A stretch of 46,418 nucleotides of DNA from Maribacter sp. (GCA_018679695.1 JAHHKH010000300.1:1-46418); one strand, 5' to 3'; shown: positions 7,900 to 16,898, counted from the stretch's first letter. The notes: generated by a model not told the origin, from the sequence alone. A program made the numbers and translations.

Positions 7900-7920
7900 C
7901 CTTTATTTTGTAAATAAGGG
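7900..7920. terminator. Hairpin after the ABC ATPase gene
   Basis: A 9-bp AT-rich stem (with one G-U pair) and a 3-nt loop lie about 50 bp after the ATPase stop codon. There is no T tract after it, so it is a weak terminator candidate separating the ABC module from sprE. Confidence 0.3.
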
Positions 7921-8006
7921 ATCGGTGTAAAAACTGCATTTTGTCGATAAACTGCATAATAATCCCGCTGTTTTTCAGTTTACTAGATGTACGAATACAG
8001 ATAATT

Positions 8007-10562
8007 TTGAAGCTTCAACATAAAATCATCATTAATGCGGTTTTGGCCGTACTGATCTTAAGCGCATGCTCTACGAAAAAGGATGCATTTGTCAATAGGA
8101 ATTGGCATGCCATGAACACCAAGTTCAACACTTTGTATAATGGCAATATTGCTTTTGAACAAGGACGTGAAGAACTTAATGCGAGTTATCAGGATGACTA
8201 CTGGGAAATTCTACCCATTGAGCGCTTGGAATTTACCGATGATATTAAGCTCGACTCCGAGGATAACAATCCAAATTTTATTATCGCAGAGGAGAAAGCT
8301 ACCAAGGCCATACAAAAACACAGTATGGATATCAACGAGGAGGAACGCAATCCGCAGACCGATGAGGCATTCTTGCTTCTTGGAAAAGCCAGGTATTTCG
8401 ACCAACGATATATACCCGCGTTAGAGGCTTTTAATTATGTTTTGCGAAAATATAGCGAAAGTGACAAACTGAATGAAGCCAATATCTGGAGGGAGAAAGT
8501 GAATATCCGTTTGGAAAACGAGGAATTGGCCATCAAGAACTTGAAACGCTTGATGAAATTGGAAGACCTAAAGGATCAGGAATACGCCGATGCACGTGCC
8601 ATGATGGCACAGGCATATATTAATCTAAAGGTTATCGATACGGCAATACAGCACTTGAAGGTTGCATCGTATTACACAAAAAAGAATCCTGAAAAAGGAC
8701 GTTACTATTACATCATTGGCCAATTGTACAATCAATTGCAACATAAAGATAGTGCAGGCTATGCTTTTGACAGGGTCATTGAACTCAACAGAAAATCACC
8801 CCGTGTTTATTGGATCAATGCACATTTACAGAAAATCAGGAATACGGAACTTACAGACGATAACAGGGAAGAATTATTGGAGTATTTGACCGATTTGGAA
8901 GAGAATAGGGAGAACCGTCCTTATTTGGATAAAATTTATCGCCAATTGGCAGCGTATCATCTAAACAACGCTTCAGACAGTTTGGCCGTCGCATACTTCA
9001 ATAAATCGCTGAGGGCCACACAGAACGAACCAAAACTTAATGCGCTTAATTACGAGAATTTGGCAATCCATAATTTTGACCTGAACGAATACAAAATGGC
9101 AGGCTCCTATTATGATAGCGTTTTGACCAATCTTTCGGAAAACACGAAAAAATACCGGGCTATTAAAAAGAAATTGGACAATCTGGAAGATGTGATCAAG
9201 TACGAGGATATTGCCCAATACACAGACAGTGTTATTACGCTCTACGATTTACCCAAGGACAGACAAATAGCTTTTTTCGAAGCCCATATCGAAGCCTTGA
9301 AAAAAGCCCAGGAAGAAGCAGAAAAAAAAGAATTGGAACGAATTGCTGAAGGTTTTGCGGCCTTTGCCGAAAGCAAGGGAGGAAAAGAGAACAAAGGCAA
9401 ATTCTATTTTTACAATATAACCAGCCTGGGTTATGGTAAGAATGATTTTACCAACAAGTGGGGTAACCGAGTGCTTGAAGATGATTGGAGATGGTCTAAC
9501 AAAAACACAATCTCTATTGCCGATGAAGAAGCAGAAATAATAGTAGACGGCGGTGGCCCACAATCGGAACCAACTGATGATGAAAAATTCTCAGTGGAGT
9601 TCTATATGGATAAAATACCTACCGATGTTGCGATAATAGACAGTCTTAAATCGGAACGGAACTTTGCCAATTACCAATTAGGATTGATTTATAAGGAAAA
9701 ATTCAAGGAGAACCTATTGGCATCCGGCAAATTGGAGGAAGTTTTAAAATCGAATCCTGAAGAACGTTTGATACTACCGTCCAAATACAATTTGTACAAG
9801 ATTTATGATGAAGAGGGTAGCCCTTTGGCAGCAACGATGAAAGAGAATATCATTAATAACCATGGCGATTCACGTTATGCGGAGATCTTATTGAATCCGG
9901 CAGCCGTGCTTGCGGGTAATGCGGATAGTCCCGATGCCCAATACGTCATGCTTTATAAATTATTCCAGGAACAGGAATTCTTGAAAGTGATAACTGCAAC
10001 AGAGGAAAGTATAAGCAAGTATACCGGAGACCCAATCGTCCCCAAGTTTGAGATGTTAAAGGCCAACGCTATCGGTAGATTGCAGGGGTTCAATGATTTT
10101 AAGGAAGCTTTGAATTATGTAGCATTGACATATCCCAACAATCCTGAGGGGAAAAAAGCGGAACAAATGGTGGCCGAACAATTGCCCAAATTGGAACCAA
10201 AGGAATTTTCATCGGAATCGGGTGCTGCAGGAACCGGTAATTGGAAAGTGGTCTTTCAATTCAAAAGACATAACGATCAAGAAGCCATAAAATTAAAGGA
10301 ACTTTTAGAGAAATCGATAAAGGACCTTAATTACAAGAATATTGTTTCAAAGGACATTTACAACCTTGAAGATCAATTTGTGGTAGTTCACGGTTTTAAG
10401 TCAAGGGAATTTGCGCTAGGATATGCCGAACTGCTAAAAAATAACAGGGATTACAGGATTAGCAAGGAGAATTTTGTAATTTTATCTTCCAACTATAAAA
10501 TCATACAAGTACACAAAAACCTATTGGATTATAAGAATTTCGTTTTAACCCCAAAACCATAA
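8007..10562 (+). CDS. sprE: Type IX secretion / gliding motility lipoprotein SprE (PorW)
   Basis: A large TPR lipoprotein, 851 residues from the TTG at 8007. The N-terminus is a lipoprotein signal (hydrophobic stretch then LSAC, Cys21), followed by 'STKKDAFVNRNWHAMNTKFNTLYNGN', which I recognise from the SprE/PorW family. Several TPR-like helical pairs cover roughly residues 90-420 and 560-720. SprE/PorW is known to be needed for type IX secretion, gliding and outer-membrane attachment of the secretion complex. The frame is open upstream to a TTG at 7941, but only the 8007 start places the signal peptide at the N-terminus; no ATG fits. The stop codon is 2 bp before the bactofilin ATG, so the two are probably co-translated. 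Confidence 0.87.
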   Translation: MKLQHKIIINAVLAVLILSACSTKKDAFVNRNWHAMNTKFNTLYNGNIAFEQGREELNASYQDDYWEILPIERLEFTDDIKLDSEDNNPNFIIAEEKATKAIQKHSMDINEEERNPQTDEAFLLLGKARYFDQRYIPALEAFNYVLRKYSESDKLNEANIWREKVNIRLENEELAIKNLKRLMKLEDLKDQEYADARAMMAQAYINLKVIDTAIQHLKVASYYTKKNPEKGRYYYIIGQLYNQLQHKDSAGYAFDRVIELNRKSPRVYWINAHLQKIRNTELTDDNREELLEYLTDLEENRENRPYLDKIYRQLAAYHLNNASDSLAVAYFNKSLRATQNEPKLNALNYENLAIHNFDLNEYKMAGSYYDSVLTNLSENTKKYRAIKKKLDNLEDVIKYEDIAQYTDSVITLYDLPKDRQIAFFEAHIEALKKAQEEAEKKELERIAEGFAAFAESKGGKENKGKFYFYNITSLGYGKNDFTNKWGNRVLEDDWRWSNKNTISIADEEAEIIVDGGGPQSEPTDDEKFSVEFYMDKIPTDVAIIDSLKSERNFANYQLGLIYKEKFKENLLASGKLEEVLKSNPEERLILPSKYNLYKIYDEEGSPLAATMKENIINNHGDSRYAEILLNPAAVLAGNADSPDAQYVMLYKLFQEQEFLKVITATEESISKYTGDPIVPKFEMLKANAIGRLQGFNDFKEALNYVALTYPNNPEGKKAEQMVAEQLPKLEPKEFSSESGAAGTGNWKVVFQFKRHNDQEAIKLKELLEKSIKDLNYKNIVSKDIYNLEDQFVVVHGFKSREFALGYAELLKNNRDYRISKENFVILSSNYKIIQVHKNLLDYKNFVLTPKP

Positions 10563-10564
10563 AC

Positions 10565-11041
10565 ATGTTTTCAGATAAACAAAAACCTAGAACTATGAAT
10601 GAATTAGGCGGACAACCCAACAGAATCGAGAAAAACACAAAAATCAAAGGCGACATTGTATCCGAAGCTGATTTCCGAATCGATGGAAAATTAGACGGTA
10701 ACGTTAAAACTTCTGGGAAAGTGGTCATTGGTAAAGATGGCTACATTCACGGAAAAGTGGAATGTGTAAATGCCGATATCGAAGGTAACTTCAATGGCGA
10801 GCTTTTAGTATCTGATTTATTGTCCTTAAAAGCTTCTGCTGTGATAGAGGGTACAGTTTCGGTAACCAAATTGGCAGTTGAGCCAGGCGCTACCTTTAAT
10901 GCATCCTGTACGATGAAGGGCAAAGGTGGTTCGTTTAAAAGTGGAACCCCAGCAGCTACATCTACTGGTAGTTCCAGTGGATTTAAATCAACCATAGGCA
11001 GCAGTGCTTCAAGCAACAATGGCCCAGCAAAAGCCTCCTAA
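10565..11041 (+). CDS. Bactofilin (polymer-forming cytoskeletal protein)
   Basis: A 158-residue bactofilin (DUF583). A central right-handed beta-helix of about 100 residues is visible as repeated hydrophobic-glycine turns ('IKGDIVSEADFRIDGKLDGNV', 'GKVVIGKDGYIHGKV', 'AVIEGTVSVTKLAVEPGATF'). It is flanked by a short N-terminal tail and a Ser/Gly/Ala-rich disordered C-terminus. Bactofilins polymerise without nucleotide and scaffold cell-shape or envelope machines. It sits 2 bp after sprE, and its 3' end overlaps atpZ by 23 bp, linking a cytoskeletal gene with secretion and ATP-synthase genes. Any functional link to gliding is inference. Confidence 0.9.
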   Translation: MFSDKQKPRTMNELGGQPNRIEKNTKIKGDIVSEADFRIDGKLDGNVKTSGKVVIGKDGYIHGKVECVNADIEGNFNGELLVSDLLSLKASAVIEGTVSVTKLAVEPGATFNASCTMKGKGGSFKSGTPAATSTGSSSGFKSTIGSSASSNNGPAKAS

Positions 11042-11249
11042 TAAGAAGAACAACCTTAAGAATATTGCAATGCTTTCGGGTATTGCTTTTGAGATGGGCG
11101 CCATAATTTTTTTAGCGGCCAAAGGAGGCATATGGCTCGATGAGCACTACCAAACCGATAAAAGAATATTTACTGCCATTGCCACGCTTATTGGGGTGGC
11201 AATTGCTATTTGGGTAGTTTTGAGACAGCTTAAAAAAATAGACTATTAA
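11019..11249 (+). CDS. atpZ: AtpZ/AtpI family ATP synthase accessory protein
   Basis: A 76-residue protein with a basic N-terminus (QQKPPNKKNN) and two membrane helices joined by a short loop ('GGIWLDEHYQTDKR'), the usual form of AtpZ-type proteins encoded at the head of ATP synthase operons. I chose ATG 11019 (overlapping the bactofilin end by 23 bp); a GTG at 11004 is also possible. These proteins are thought to help c-ring assembly or move divalent cations. The stop overlaps the next ATG by one base (TAATG). Confidence 0.8.
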   Translation: MAQQKPPNKKNNLKNIAMLSGIAFEMGAIIFLAAKGGIWLDEHYQTDKRIFTAIATLIGVAIAIWVVLRQLKKIDY

Positions 11250-11641
11250 TGTCGCGGATCAACCCCATTATACAATTTCTTGCAATTTTGATTGTTGCTT
11301 TAGGCCTAGCCTTTATTGTGCATATTGCCGTTCTAAACAGCAGCGCACTACCACAATTCGAAAATTTGATTGTTCTTTCCTATGTTGTTAATTGCCTACT
11401 TGCCGCAACTATTTTTGTAGCGCTCTATATTTTTCGGAAATCATTGAAAAACCAGATTGGTTTTCTTTTTATGGGAGGAAGCTTCCTGAAATTCATCTTT
11501 TTCTTCATTTTGTTTTATCCAACCTATAAGGCCGATGGGGACATGAGTCGATTGGAATTCGCCGCCTTTTTTATACCCTATGGAATCTCGTTGATTGTCG
11601 AAACGGTTTTTACGGCTAAAATGCTTAAGAAACTGTATTGA
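11249..11641 (+). CDS. DUF6168 family membrane protein of the ATP synthase locus
   Basis: A 130-residue protein with four predicted membrane helices and very little outside the membrane. It begins at an ATG sharing one base with the atpZ stop, so translation is coupled. Proteins of this size and place are found before atpB in flavobacteria (DUF6168) and may be the functional counterpart of AtpI/AtpR. The family name is recalled from memory and was not checked, and the function is unknown. A gap of 117 bp with its own promoter box separates it from atpB. Confidence 0.7.
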   Translation: MSRINPIIQFLAILIVALGLAFIVHIAVLNSSALPQFENLIVLSYVVNCLLAATIFVALYIFRKSLKNQIGFLFMGGSFLKFIFFFILFYPTYKADGDMSRLEFAAFFIPYGISLIVETVFTAKMLKKLY

Positions 11642-11717
11642 TTATAGCATTCAGTTATCTTGCCCAACTCCCTTGAAATAAACTCAAAAATGCTTTTTTC
11701 TTTTTAAGAGAATAGCT

Positions 11718-11725
11718 TACATTTG
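11718..11725 (+). promoter_or_regulatory. -7 promoter box of atpB
   Basis: TACATTTG matches TAnnTTTG exactly, 33 nt before the atpB ATG at 11759, in the only sizeable gap between DUF6168 and atpB. It would let atpBEFHAG be transcribed separately from sprE-bactofilin-atpZ. Confidence 0.55.
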
Positions 11726-11758
11726 CACCGATTTTTAGAGACCGATATTTTAAGCGAT

Positions 11759-12892
11759 ATGCGTAAACCGTTTTTATTGAAAGTTCTTTTGGCTGCTGTG
11801 CTACTTTTGAGCAACAGTGCTTTCGCAAATGTAAAAGAGGATACATCCGATGGGCCTAAAAAGGATCTCAAGACCGAAATCAAGGAATATATAAGCCACC
11901 ACTTACAGGATTCACATGATTTTTCATTGTTTTCGTATACTAACGATGCGGGTGAACATGTGTACGTTGGCTCTCCCTTACCCGTAATTCTCTGGGATAA
12001 CGGTTTAAAGGTTTTTTCCTCATCAAAATTTCACCATGGCGAAACATTGGCCGAAGTTGATGGCAATTATTACAAATTATACCATAGTAAAATTTATAAA
12101 ACAGATGCCGAAGGCACCATCAATTATGATGAAGACCATCATGCAACCAATGTAAAGCCTTTGGATTTTTCAATTACCAAGAATGTGGTCATGATCATCG
12201 TCACTGGTCTTTTGATGCTTTGGCTGTTTACAAGTTTGGCCAAATCCTATGCAAAGAACAATGGTGTCCCAACAGGGATGGGACGTTTCTTTGAACCAAT
12301 TGTTTTATATATAAGGGACGACATCGCAAGACCGAATATAGGCGAGAAAAGATATAGAAAGTATATGCCGTTCTTGTTGACCATATTCTTCTTTATTTGG
12401 TTTTTGAATATGTTCGGATTGACCCCGCTCGGCATTAATGTTACCGGAAATATAGCCATCACATTTTCTTTGGCCATAATGACTTTTTTCATTACCAATT
12501 TAACCGGTACCAAGGACTATTGGATGCACCAGTTTAATCCGTTGGGCGATTCCATGCCATGGTATGCTAAAATACCCTTGTATATAATTTTAATTCCAAT
12601 TGAAATATTGGGATTGTTTATCAAGCCATTTTCATTATTGATTCGTTTGTATGCGAACATGCAGGCGGGCCATATCGTTTTGATGAGCCTTATAGGTTTA
12701 ATGTTCATTTTTAAAAGTTGGCTGGGTAGCCCCTTGTCATTTGCATTGGCATTTGCCATCTCATTGATAGAAATTTTAGTAGCCCTTTTACAGGCCTATA
12801 TATTTACTATGCTTTCAGCGCTATATTTTGGTTTTGCATCTGAGGAGCATGATCATGAACATGAGGAGGATGCCGAATTGGCGCACTCATAG
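11759..12892 (+). CDS. atpB: F0F1 ATP synthase subunit a
   Basis: A 377-residue subunit a with the Bacteroidota-type long N-terminus: a signal peptide (MRKPFLLKVLLAAVLLLSN...AFA) and a roughly 120-residue periplasmic part before the membrane domain. The proton-channel core holds the essential arginine in 'LLIRLYANMQAGH', and the C-terminus is His/Glu-rich (EEHDHEHEEDAE). Subunit a forms the two half-channels against the c ring. I chose ATG 11759 because it starts the signal peptide; an upstream in-frame TTG at 11723 overlaps the promoter box. It is the first gene of the F0F1 run and is followed by a palindromic repeat. Confidence 0.95.
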   Translation: MRKPFLLKVLLAAVLLLSNSAFANVKEDTSDGPKKDLKTEIKEYISHHLQDSHDFSLFSYTNDAGEHVYVGSPLPVILWDNGLKVFSSSKFHHGETLAEVDGNYYKLYHSKIYKTDAEGTINYDEDHHATNVKPLDFSITKNVVMIIVTGLLMLWLFTSLAKSYAKNNGVPTGMGRFFEPIVLYIRDDIARPNIGEKRYRKYMPFLLTIFFFIWFLNMFGLTPLGINVTGNIAITFSLAIMTFFITNLTGTKDYWMHQFNPLGDSMPWYAKIPLYIILIPIEILGLFIKPFSLLIRLYANMQAGHIVLMSLIGLMFIFKSWLGSPLSFALAFAISLIEILVALLQAYIFTMLSALYFGFASEEHDHEHEEDAELAHS

Positions 12893-12900
12893 TATGAATT

Positions 12901-12924
12901 GTCATTCCTGCGAAGGCAGGAATC
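12901..12924. repeat. REP-like palindrome, copy 1 (atpB-atpE gap)
   Basis: A 24-bp element starting GTCATTCCTGC, with a 4-nt loop and the reverse arm GCAGGAATC, forms a strong hairpin 9 bp after the atpB stop codon. A related copy lies between atpA and atpG (15915-15974). Such GTCATTCC...GGAATC palindromes occur as interspersed repeats in many bacterial genomes. In an operon they can act as mRNA stabilisers or processing points. Confidence 0.75.
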
Positions 12925-12959
12925 TGAATTGAATTTTTAATTTTTAAACTAGATAGATT

Positions 12960-13151
12960 ATGGAAATTCCAGTAATGGTAGGTGCAGGTTTGATTGTTAT
13001 CGGTGTTGGTATCGGTATTGGTAGGATCGGTGGTTCAGCAATGGATGCGATTGCCCGTCAACCTGAAGCTTACGGTAAGATTCAAACAGCGATGTTGATT
13101 GCAGCAGCGCTAATTGAAGGAATTGGTTTTGCTGCCTTATTCGCAGTATAA
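12960..13151 (+). CDS. atpE: F0F1 ATP synthase subunit c
   Basis: A 63-residue hairpin of two membrane helices: a glycine-rich first helix, the polar loop RQP (residues 33-35) and a second helix with the ion-binding carboxylate Glu53 in 'ALIEGIGF'. Na+-type rings have a Gln in helix 1 and Ser/Thr after the carboxylate. Neither is present here, so a proton-driven ring is likely (inference). The gene is bracketed by hairpin-forming DNA on both sides (12901-12924 and 13167-13200), which may help raise c-subunit yield relative to its neighbours. Confidence 0.96.
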   Translation: MEIPVMVGAGLIVIGVGIGIGRIGGSAMDAIARQPEAYGKIQTAMLIAAALIEGIGFAALFAV

Positions 13152-13166
13152 ACTTAAACTTTAGAA

Positions 13167-13200
13167 CAAATAGCTGTAACGGTTGGTTGCAGCTATTGTT
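13167..13200 (+). promoter_or_regulatory. Hairpin between atpE and atpF
   Basis: TAGCTG (13171-13176) pairs with CAGCTA (13190-13195), and the stem continues with ACAA/TTGT after one bulged A; the loop is about 13 nt. T-rich sequence follows. It may be a partial terminator or RNase barrier that sets the c:b subunit ratio. Confidence 0.45.
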
Positions 13201-13233
13201 TCTGTTTAAAAATTATGCTATAAAATTTAAGAA

Positions 13234-13734
13234 ATGGAAAAACTACTTAACGAATTTTCAATCGGATTGTTCTTCTGGCAGACCTTATTGTTTGCACTTT
13301 TATTGCTCCTTCTATGGAAATTTGCTTGGAAACCAATTCTCAATGCAGTGAATGACCGAGAGGATGGTATCAAAGATGCCTTGGCGGCAGCTGAGAATGC
13401 CAAAAAGGAAATGCAGAACGTTACCGCAGACAGTGAGAAGCTTTTAAAAGAAGCACGTGCTGAACGCGAAGCGATGTTGAAAGAAGCCCGTGAGATAAAG
13501 GATAAGATGATTGCCGAATCTAAGAATCAGGCCAAAGTTGAAGGCGACAAAATGATAAGACAGGCCCAGGCTACAATAGAAAGTGAAAAGAAAGCTGCTG
13601 TGGCCGATATCAAAAACCAAGTAGCCGAACTTTCTGTCGATATTGCTGAGAAGGTCATCAAGGAACAATTGTCCAATAAAGACAAACAATTGAAGTTGGT
13701 TGATGATATGTTGGGCGACATTAAATTGAATTAA
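13234..13734 (+). CDS. atpF: F0F1 ATP synthase subunit b
   Basis: A 166-residue subunit b with one N-terminal membrane helix ('FFWQTLLFALLLLLLWKFAWKPI', about residues 13-35) followed by a long charged coiled-coil rich in Ala, Lys and Glu. Two copies form the peripheral stalk that holds the F1 head against subunit a. It lies 82 bp after atpE and 6 bp before atpH. Length and topology are normal for the family. Confidence 0.95.
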   Translation: MEKLLNEFSIGLFFWQTLLFALLLLLLWKFAWKPILNAVNDREDGIKDALAAAENAKKEMQNVTADSEKLLKEARAEREAMLKEAREIKDKMIAESKNQAKVEGDKMIRQAQATIESEKKAAVADIKNQVAELSVDIAEKVIKEQLSNKDKQLKLVDDMLGDIKLN

Positions 13735-13740
13735 GCAAGA

Positions 13741-14280
13741 ATGAAAGATACTAGAGCAGCTATTCGATACGCAAAAGCGATTTTGGACATTGCGGTTGAC
13801 AACAAGGCTACCGATGCTGTTGAAAATGACATGCGCTCTGTGGTCACTACCATTTCCAATAGTAAGGAATTGAAGGACTTATTGGCAAGTCCCGTGGTTA
13901 GGGGTGAGGACAAAAAAAGTGCACTTTCCAAGATTTTCAAGGGAAGTCATACTATTACCGAAGGTCTGCTTAAACTCTTGGTTGATAACAAAAGAGTGGG
14001 TATGTTGAATGAAGTGGCATTGAAGTACATCATTCTTAATGAACAATTAAAAGGTCAGGATGTAGCTGTAGTCACCACTGCGTTGCCATTGACCAAGGAT
14101 TTGGAAAAAAAGATCTTGGCACAGGTTGCCAAAATTACCGGTAACGAGGTTGCCATAGAGAACAAAATCGATGAAGCTATTATCGGTGGATTTGTACTAA
14201 GGGTTGGCGATCTGCAATTTGACGCGAGTGTCGCCAATAAATTGAGCAATTTAAGGAGAGAATTTACAAATAGTCTATAA
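13741..14280 (+). CDS. atpH: F0F1 ATP synthase subunit delta
   Basis: A 179-residue OSCP/delta subunit. It begins with 'AAIRYAKAILDIA' (the family's N-terminal helix signature) and ends with 'IIGGFVLRVGDLQFDASVANKLSNLRREF', the conserved C-terminal segment. It links the b-subunit stalk to the top of the alpha/beta hexamer. It is placed 6 bp after atpF and 46 bp before atpA, the standard order. Confidence 0.95.
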   Translation: MKDTRAAIRYAKAILDIAVDNKATDAVENDMRSVVTTISNSKELKDLLASPVVRGEDKKSALSKIFKGSHTITEGLLKLLVDNKRVGMLNEVALKYIILNEQLKGQDVAVVTTALPLTKDLEKKILAQVAKITGNEVAIENKIDEAIIGGFVLRVGDLQFDASVANKLSNLRREFTNSL

Positions 14281-14326
14281 TACATTTTAAGGCCTATAGG
14301 GTCTAAATCTTTATATCTAAAAACAA

Positions 14327-15907
14327 ATGGCAGGAGTAAAAGCCGCTGAGGTATCAGCAATTTTAAAGCAGCAATTATCAGGATTTGAAGCAACCGCTAC
14401 ATTAGATGAAGTTGGTACTGTATTGCAAGTAGGTGATGGTATTGCAAGGGTATACGGACTATCCAATGTCCAATATGGCGAATTGGTTGAGTTCGAGGGA
14501 GGCCTTGAAGGTATTGTCTTGAACTTGGAGGAAGATAATGTTGGTGTGGTACTTTTAGGACCATCAAAAGAGATAAAAGAAGGGGCTACGGTAAAACGTA
14601 CCCAACGAATTGCATCGATAAAGGTAGGTGAAGGTATCTCTGGTCGTGTAGTGAACACGCTAGGAGTCCCTATTGACGGTAAAGGTGCTATTACCGGTGA
14701 ATTATATGAAATGCCATTGGAACGTAAAGCCCCTGGTGTAATTTTCCGTCAGCCGGTGAACGAACCATTGCAAACAGGTGTTAAAGCGATTGATGCCATG
14801 ATCCCTGTAGGTCGTGGTCAACGGGAGTTGGTGATTGGTGACCGTCAGACAGGTAAAACAACGGTATGTATCGATACCATCCTTAACCAAAAGGAATTTT
14901 ACGATGCTGGTGAGCCAGTATATTGTATCTATGTCGCAGTTGGTCAAAAAGCATCGAATGTAGCTGCGATTGCAAAAGTATTGGAAGATAAAGGTGCCTT
15001 GGCATATACCACTATTGTGGCTGCAAATGCTTCGGATCCTGCACCAATGCAGGTATATGCTCCATTTGCAGGAGCTGCAATTGGTGAATACTTCAGGGAT
15101 TCGGGGAGACCGGCTTTGATTATCTATGATGACCTTTCCAAGCAGGCTGTTGCCTATCGTGAGATTTCATTGTTATTAAGACGTCCACCGGGACGTGAAG
15201 CGTATCCTGGGGATGTTTTCTATTTACATTCCAGATTATTGGAGCGTGCCGCAAAGGTTATTGATGATGATGATATAGCAAAAAATATGAACGATTTACC
15301 CGAGCCTTTAAAACCTTTGGTTAAAGGAGGGGGATCATTGACCGCGTTACCTATTATTGAAACCCAGGCCGGTGACGTATCAGCTTATATTCCAACAAAC
15401 GTGATTTCAATTACCGATGGTCAAATATTCTTGGAGCAAGATTTGTTCAACCAAGGTGTTCGTCCTGCCATTAACGTGGGTATTTCAGTGTCAAGGGTTG
15501 GGGGTAACGCTCAGGTGAAATCAATGAAGAAAGTAGCGGGGACCTTAAAATTAGACCAGGCACAGTTTAGGGAATTAGAGGCATTCTCCAAATTTGGTTC
15601 CGATTTGGATGCCGCGACCTTGAACGTAATTGAAAAAGGACGACGTAATGTTGAAATCCTAAAACAGGCACAAAATGACCCCTATACGGTTGAAGATCAA
15701 ATAGCAATAATTTACACAGGTTCTAAGAACTTGTTGCGTGATGTTCCTGTTGAAAAAGTAAAGGAATTTGAGAACGACTATATTGAGTTTTTGAATGCCA
15801 AACATAGGGATGTACTGGATTTGTTAAAAGCTGGTAAATTGACTGATGAAGTTATCGATACATTAACAAATGTATGTAAGGACTTAACTGGAAAATATAG
15901 ATCATAG
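14327..15907 (+). CDS. atpA: F0F1 ATP synthase subunit alpha
   Basis: A 526-residue alpha subunit with the non-catalytic nucleotide site: Walker A GDRQTGKT (residues 171-178), '[33 protein letters not shown]' in the core and '[17 protein letters not shown]' near residue 390. Alpha alternates with beta in the F1 hexamer. The beta gene (atpD) and epsilon gene (atpC) are not downstream, as is usual in Bacteroidota, where they are encoded elsewhere. A 60-bp palindromic repeat lies between this gene and atpG. Confidence 0.98.
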   Translation: MAGVKAAEVSAILKQQLSGFEATATLDEVGTVLQVGDGIARVYGLSNVQYGELVEFEGGLEGIVLNLEEDNVGVVLLGPSKEIKEGATVKRTQRIASIKVGEGISGRVVNTLGVPIDGKGAITGELYEMPLERKAPGVIFRQPVNEPLQTGVKAIDAMIPVGRGQRELVIGDRQTGKTTVCIDTILNQKEFYDAGEPVYCIYVAVGQKASNVAAIAKVLEDKGALAYTTIVAANASDPAPMQVYAPFAGAAIGEYFRDSGRPALIIYDDLSKQAVAYREISLLLRRPPGREAYPGDVFYLHSRLLERAAKVIDDDDIAKNMNDLPEPLKPLVKGGGSLTALPIIETQAGDVSAYIPTNVISITDGQIFLEQDLFNQGVRPAINVGISVSRVGGNAQVKSMKKVAGTLKLDQAQFRELEAFSKFGSDLDAATLNVIEKGRRNVEILKQAQNDPYTVEDQIAIIYTGSKNLLRDVPVEKVKEFENDYIEFLNAKHRDVLDLLKAGKLTDEVIDTLTNVCKDLTGKYRS

Positions 15908-15914
15908 AGTAATT

Positions 15915-15974
15915 GTCATTCCTGCTCAAGTAGGAATCCAAATTCACCAGATTTCGCATTCATTGCGCAATGAC
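15915..15974. repeat. REP-like palindromic element, copy 2 (atpA-atpG gap)
   Basis: A 60-bp element bounded by GTCATT at the left and AATGAC at the right (inverted ends). It holds an inner hairpin CATTCCTGC...GTAGGAATC at the left and the palindrome CATTGCGCAATG at the right. The left part matches copy 1 at 12901-12924. The inverted ends suggest a small palindromic repeat unit of the REP/BIME or MITE-like kind. Confidence 0.7.
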
Positions 15975-15985
15975 AAATAAAAAGA

Positions 15986-16846
15986 ATGGCAAACTTAAAG
16001 GAAATACGTAATAGAATATCATCGATTTCTTCAACGATGCAGATTACCAGTGCCATGAAAATGGTTTCTGCTGCAAAGCTAAAGAAAGCACAAGATGCAA
16101 TTACCGCAATGCGGCCTTATGCCGACAAGCTCACCGAACTTTTACAAAATTTAAGTGCCAGCTTGGACGCAGATTCTGGAAGCACCTTTGCCGATGATCG
16201 ACCTGTTAATAAGGTCTTGGTTGTGGCCATTACCTCAAATCGAGGATTGTGCGGGGCTTTCAATACCAATATCATTAAACAATGTACTGCATTGACCCAT
16301 GAATCGTTTTCTGGCAAGCAAGTAGATTTTGTCGTCATTGGAAAGAAAGCCAATGACATTTTAAGCAAAAATTTCCACATACATTCTAATCACAGCGATG
16401 TGTATGACCACCTGACATTTGAGAATGTAGCTGTGATTGCTGAACAGTTGATGGATTTGTTCAAAGAGGGTACCTATGATCGTATTGAATTGGTTTATAA
16501 CAAATTCAAGAATGCGGCTACCCAAATTGTAATGACCGAACAGTTTTTACCCATTGTTCCTTCAGAAGGTACTGAGCGTTCTAATACCGATTATATATTT
16601 GAGCCTTCTGAAGCCGAAATAGTAGAGCAATTGATACCCAAATCGCTTAAAACACAATTATTTAAGGCTGTGCGTGATTCATTTGCCAGTGAGCATGGGG
16701 CACGAATGACGGCAATGCATAAAGCTACCGATAATGCAACCGAGTTGAAAGACCAGCTTACATTGACTTACAACCAGGCGAGACAGGCGGCAATTACGAA
16801 TGAAATCCTAGAAATAGTTGGAGGAGCGGAAGCACTCAACAATTAG
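15986..16846 (+). CDS. atpG: F0F1 ATP synthase subunit gamma
   Basis: A 286-residue gamma subunit. The N-terminal helix 'LKEIRNRISSISSTMQITSAMKMVSAAKLKKA' and the C-terminal 'MTAMHKATDNATELKDQLTLTYNQARQAAITNEILEIVGGAEAL' are the paired coiled-coil segments that turn within the alpha/beta hexamer. It is the last gene of this atp run, followed after about 50 bp by an intrinsic terminator. Confidence 0.97.
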   Translation: MANLKEIRNRISSISSTMQITSAMKMVSAAKLKKAQDAITAMRPYADKLTELLQNLSASLDADSGSTFADDRPVNKVLVVAITSNRGLCGAFNTNIIKQCTALTHESFSGKQVDFVVIGKKANDILSKNFHIHSNHSDVYDHLTFENVAVIAEQLMDLFKEGTYDRIELVYNKFKNAATQIVMTEQFLPIVPSEGTERSNTDYIFEPSEAEIVEQLIPKSLKTQLFKAVRDSFASEHGARMTAMHKATDNATELKDQLTLTYNQARQAAITNEILEIVGGAEALNN

Positions 16847-16898
16847 GGGAAGAATAGTGCGGGTGCCATATAGGTTGCTTGGCGTTAATATAGAACAG

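Noticed and set aside
8002-8009. TAATTTTG, an exact -7 box match at the start of sprE
   Set aside because: It overlaps the only start codon (TTG 8007) that gives a proper lipoprotein signal; transcription from it would begin inside the signal peptide, so the match is probably chance.
11655-11846. A 63-codon minus-strand frame over the atpB promoter
   Set aside because: It overlaps the atpB signal peptide and promoter box and has no recognisable feature.
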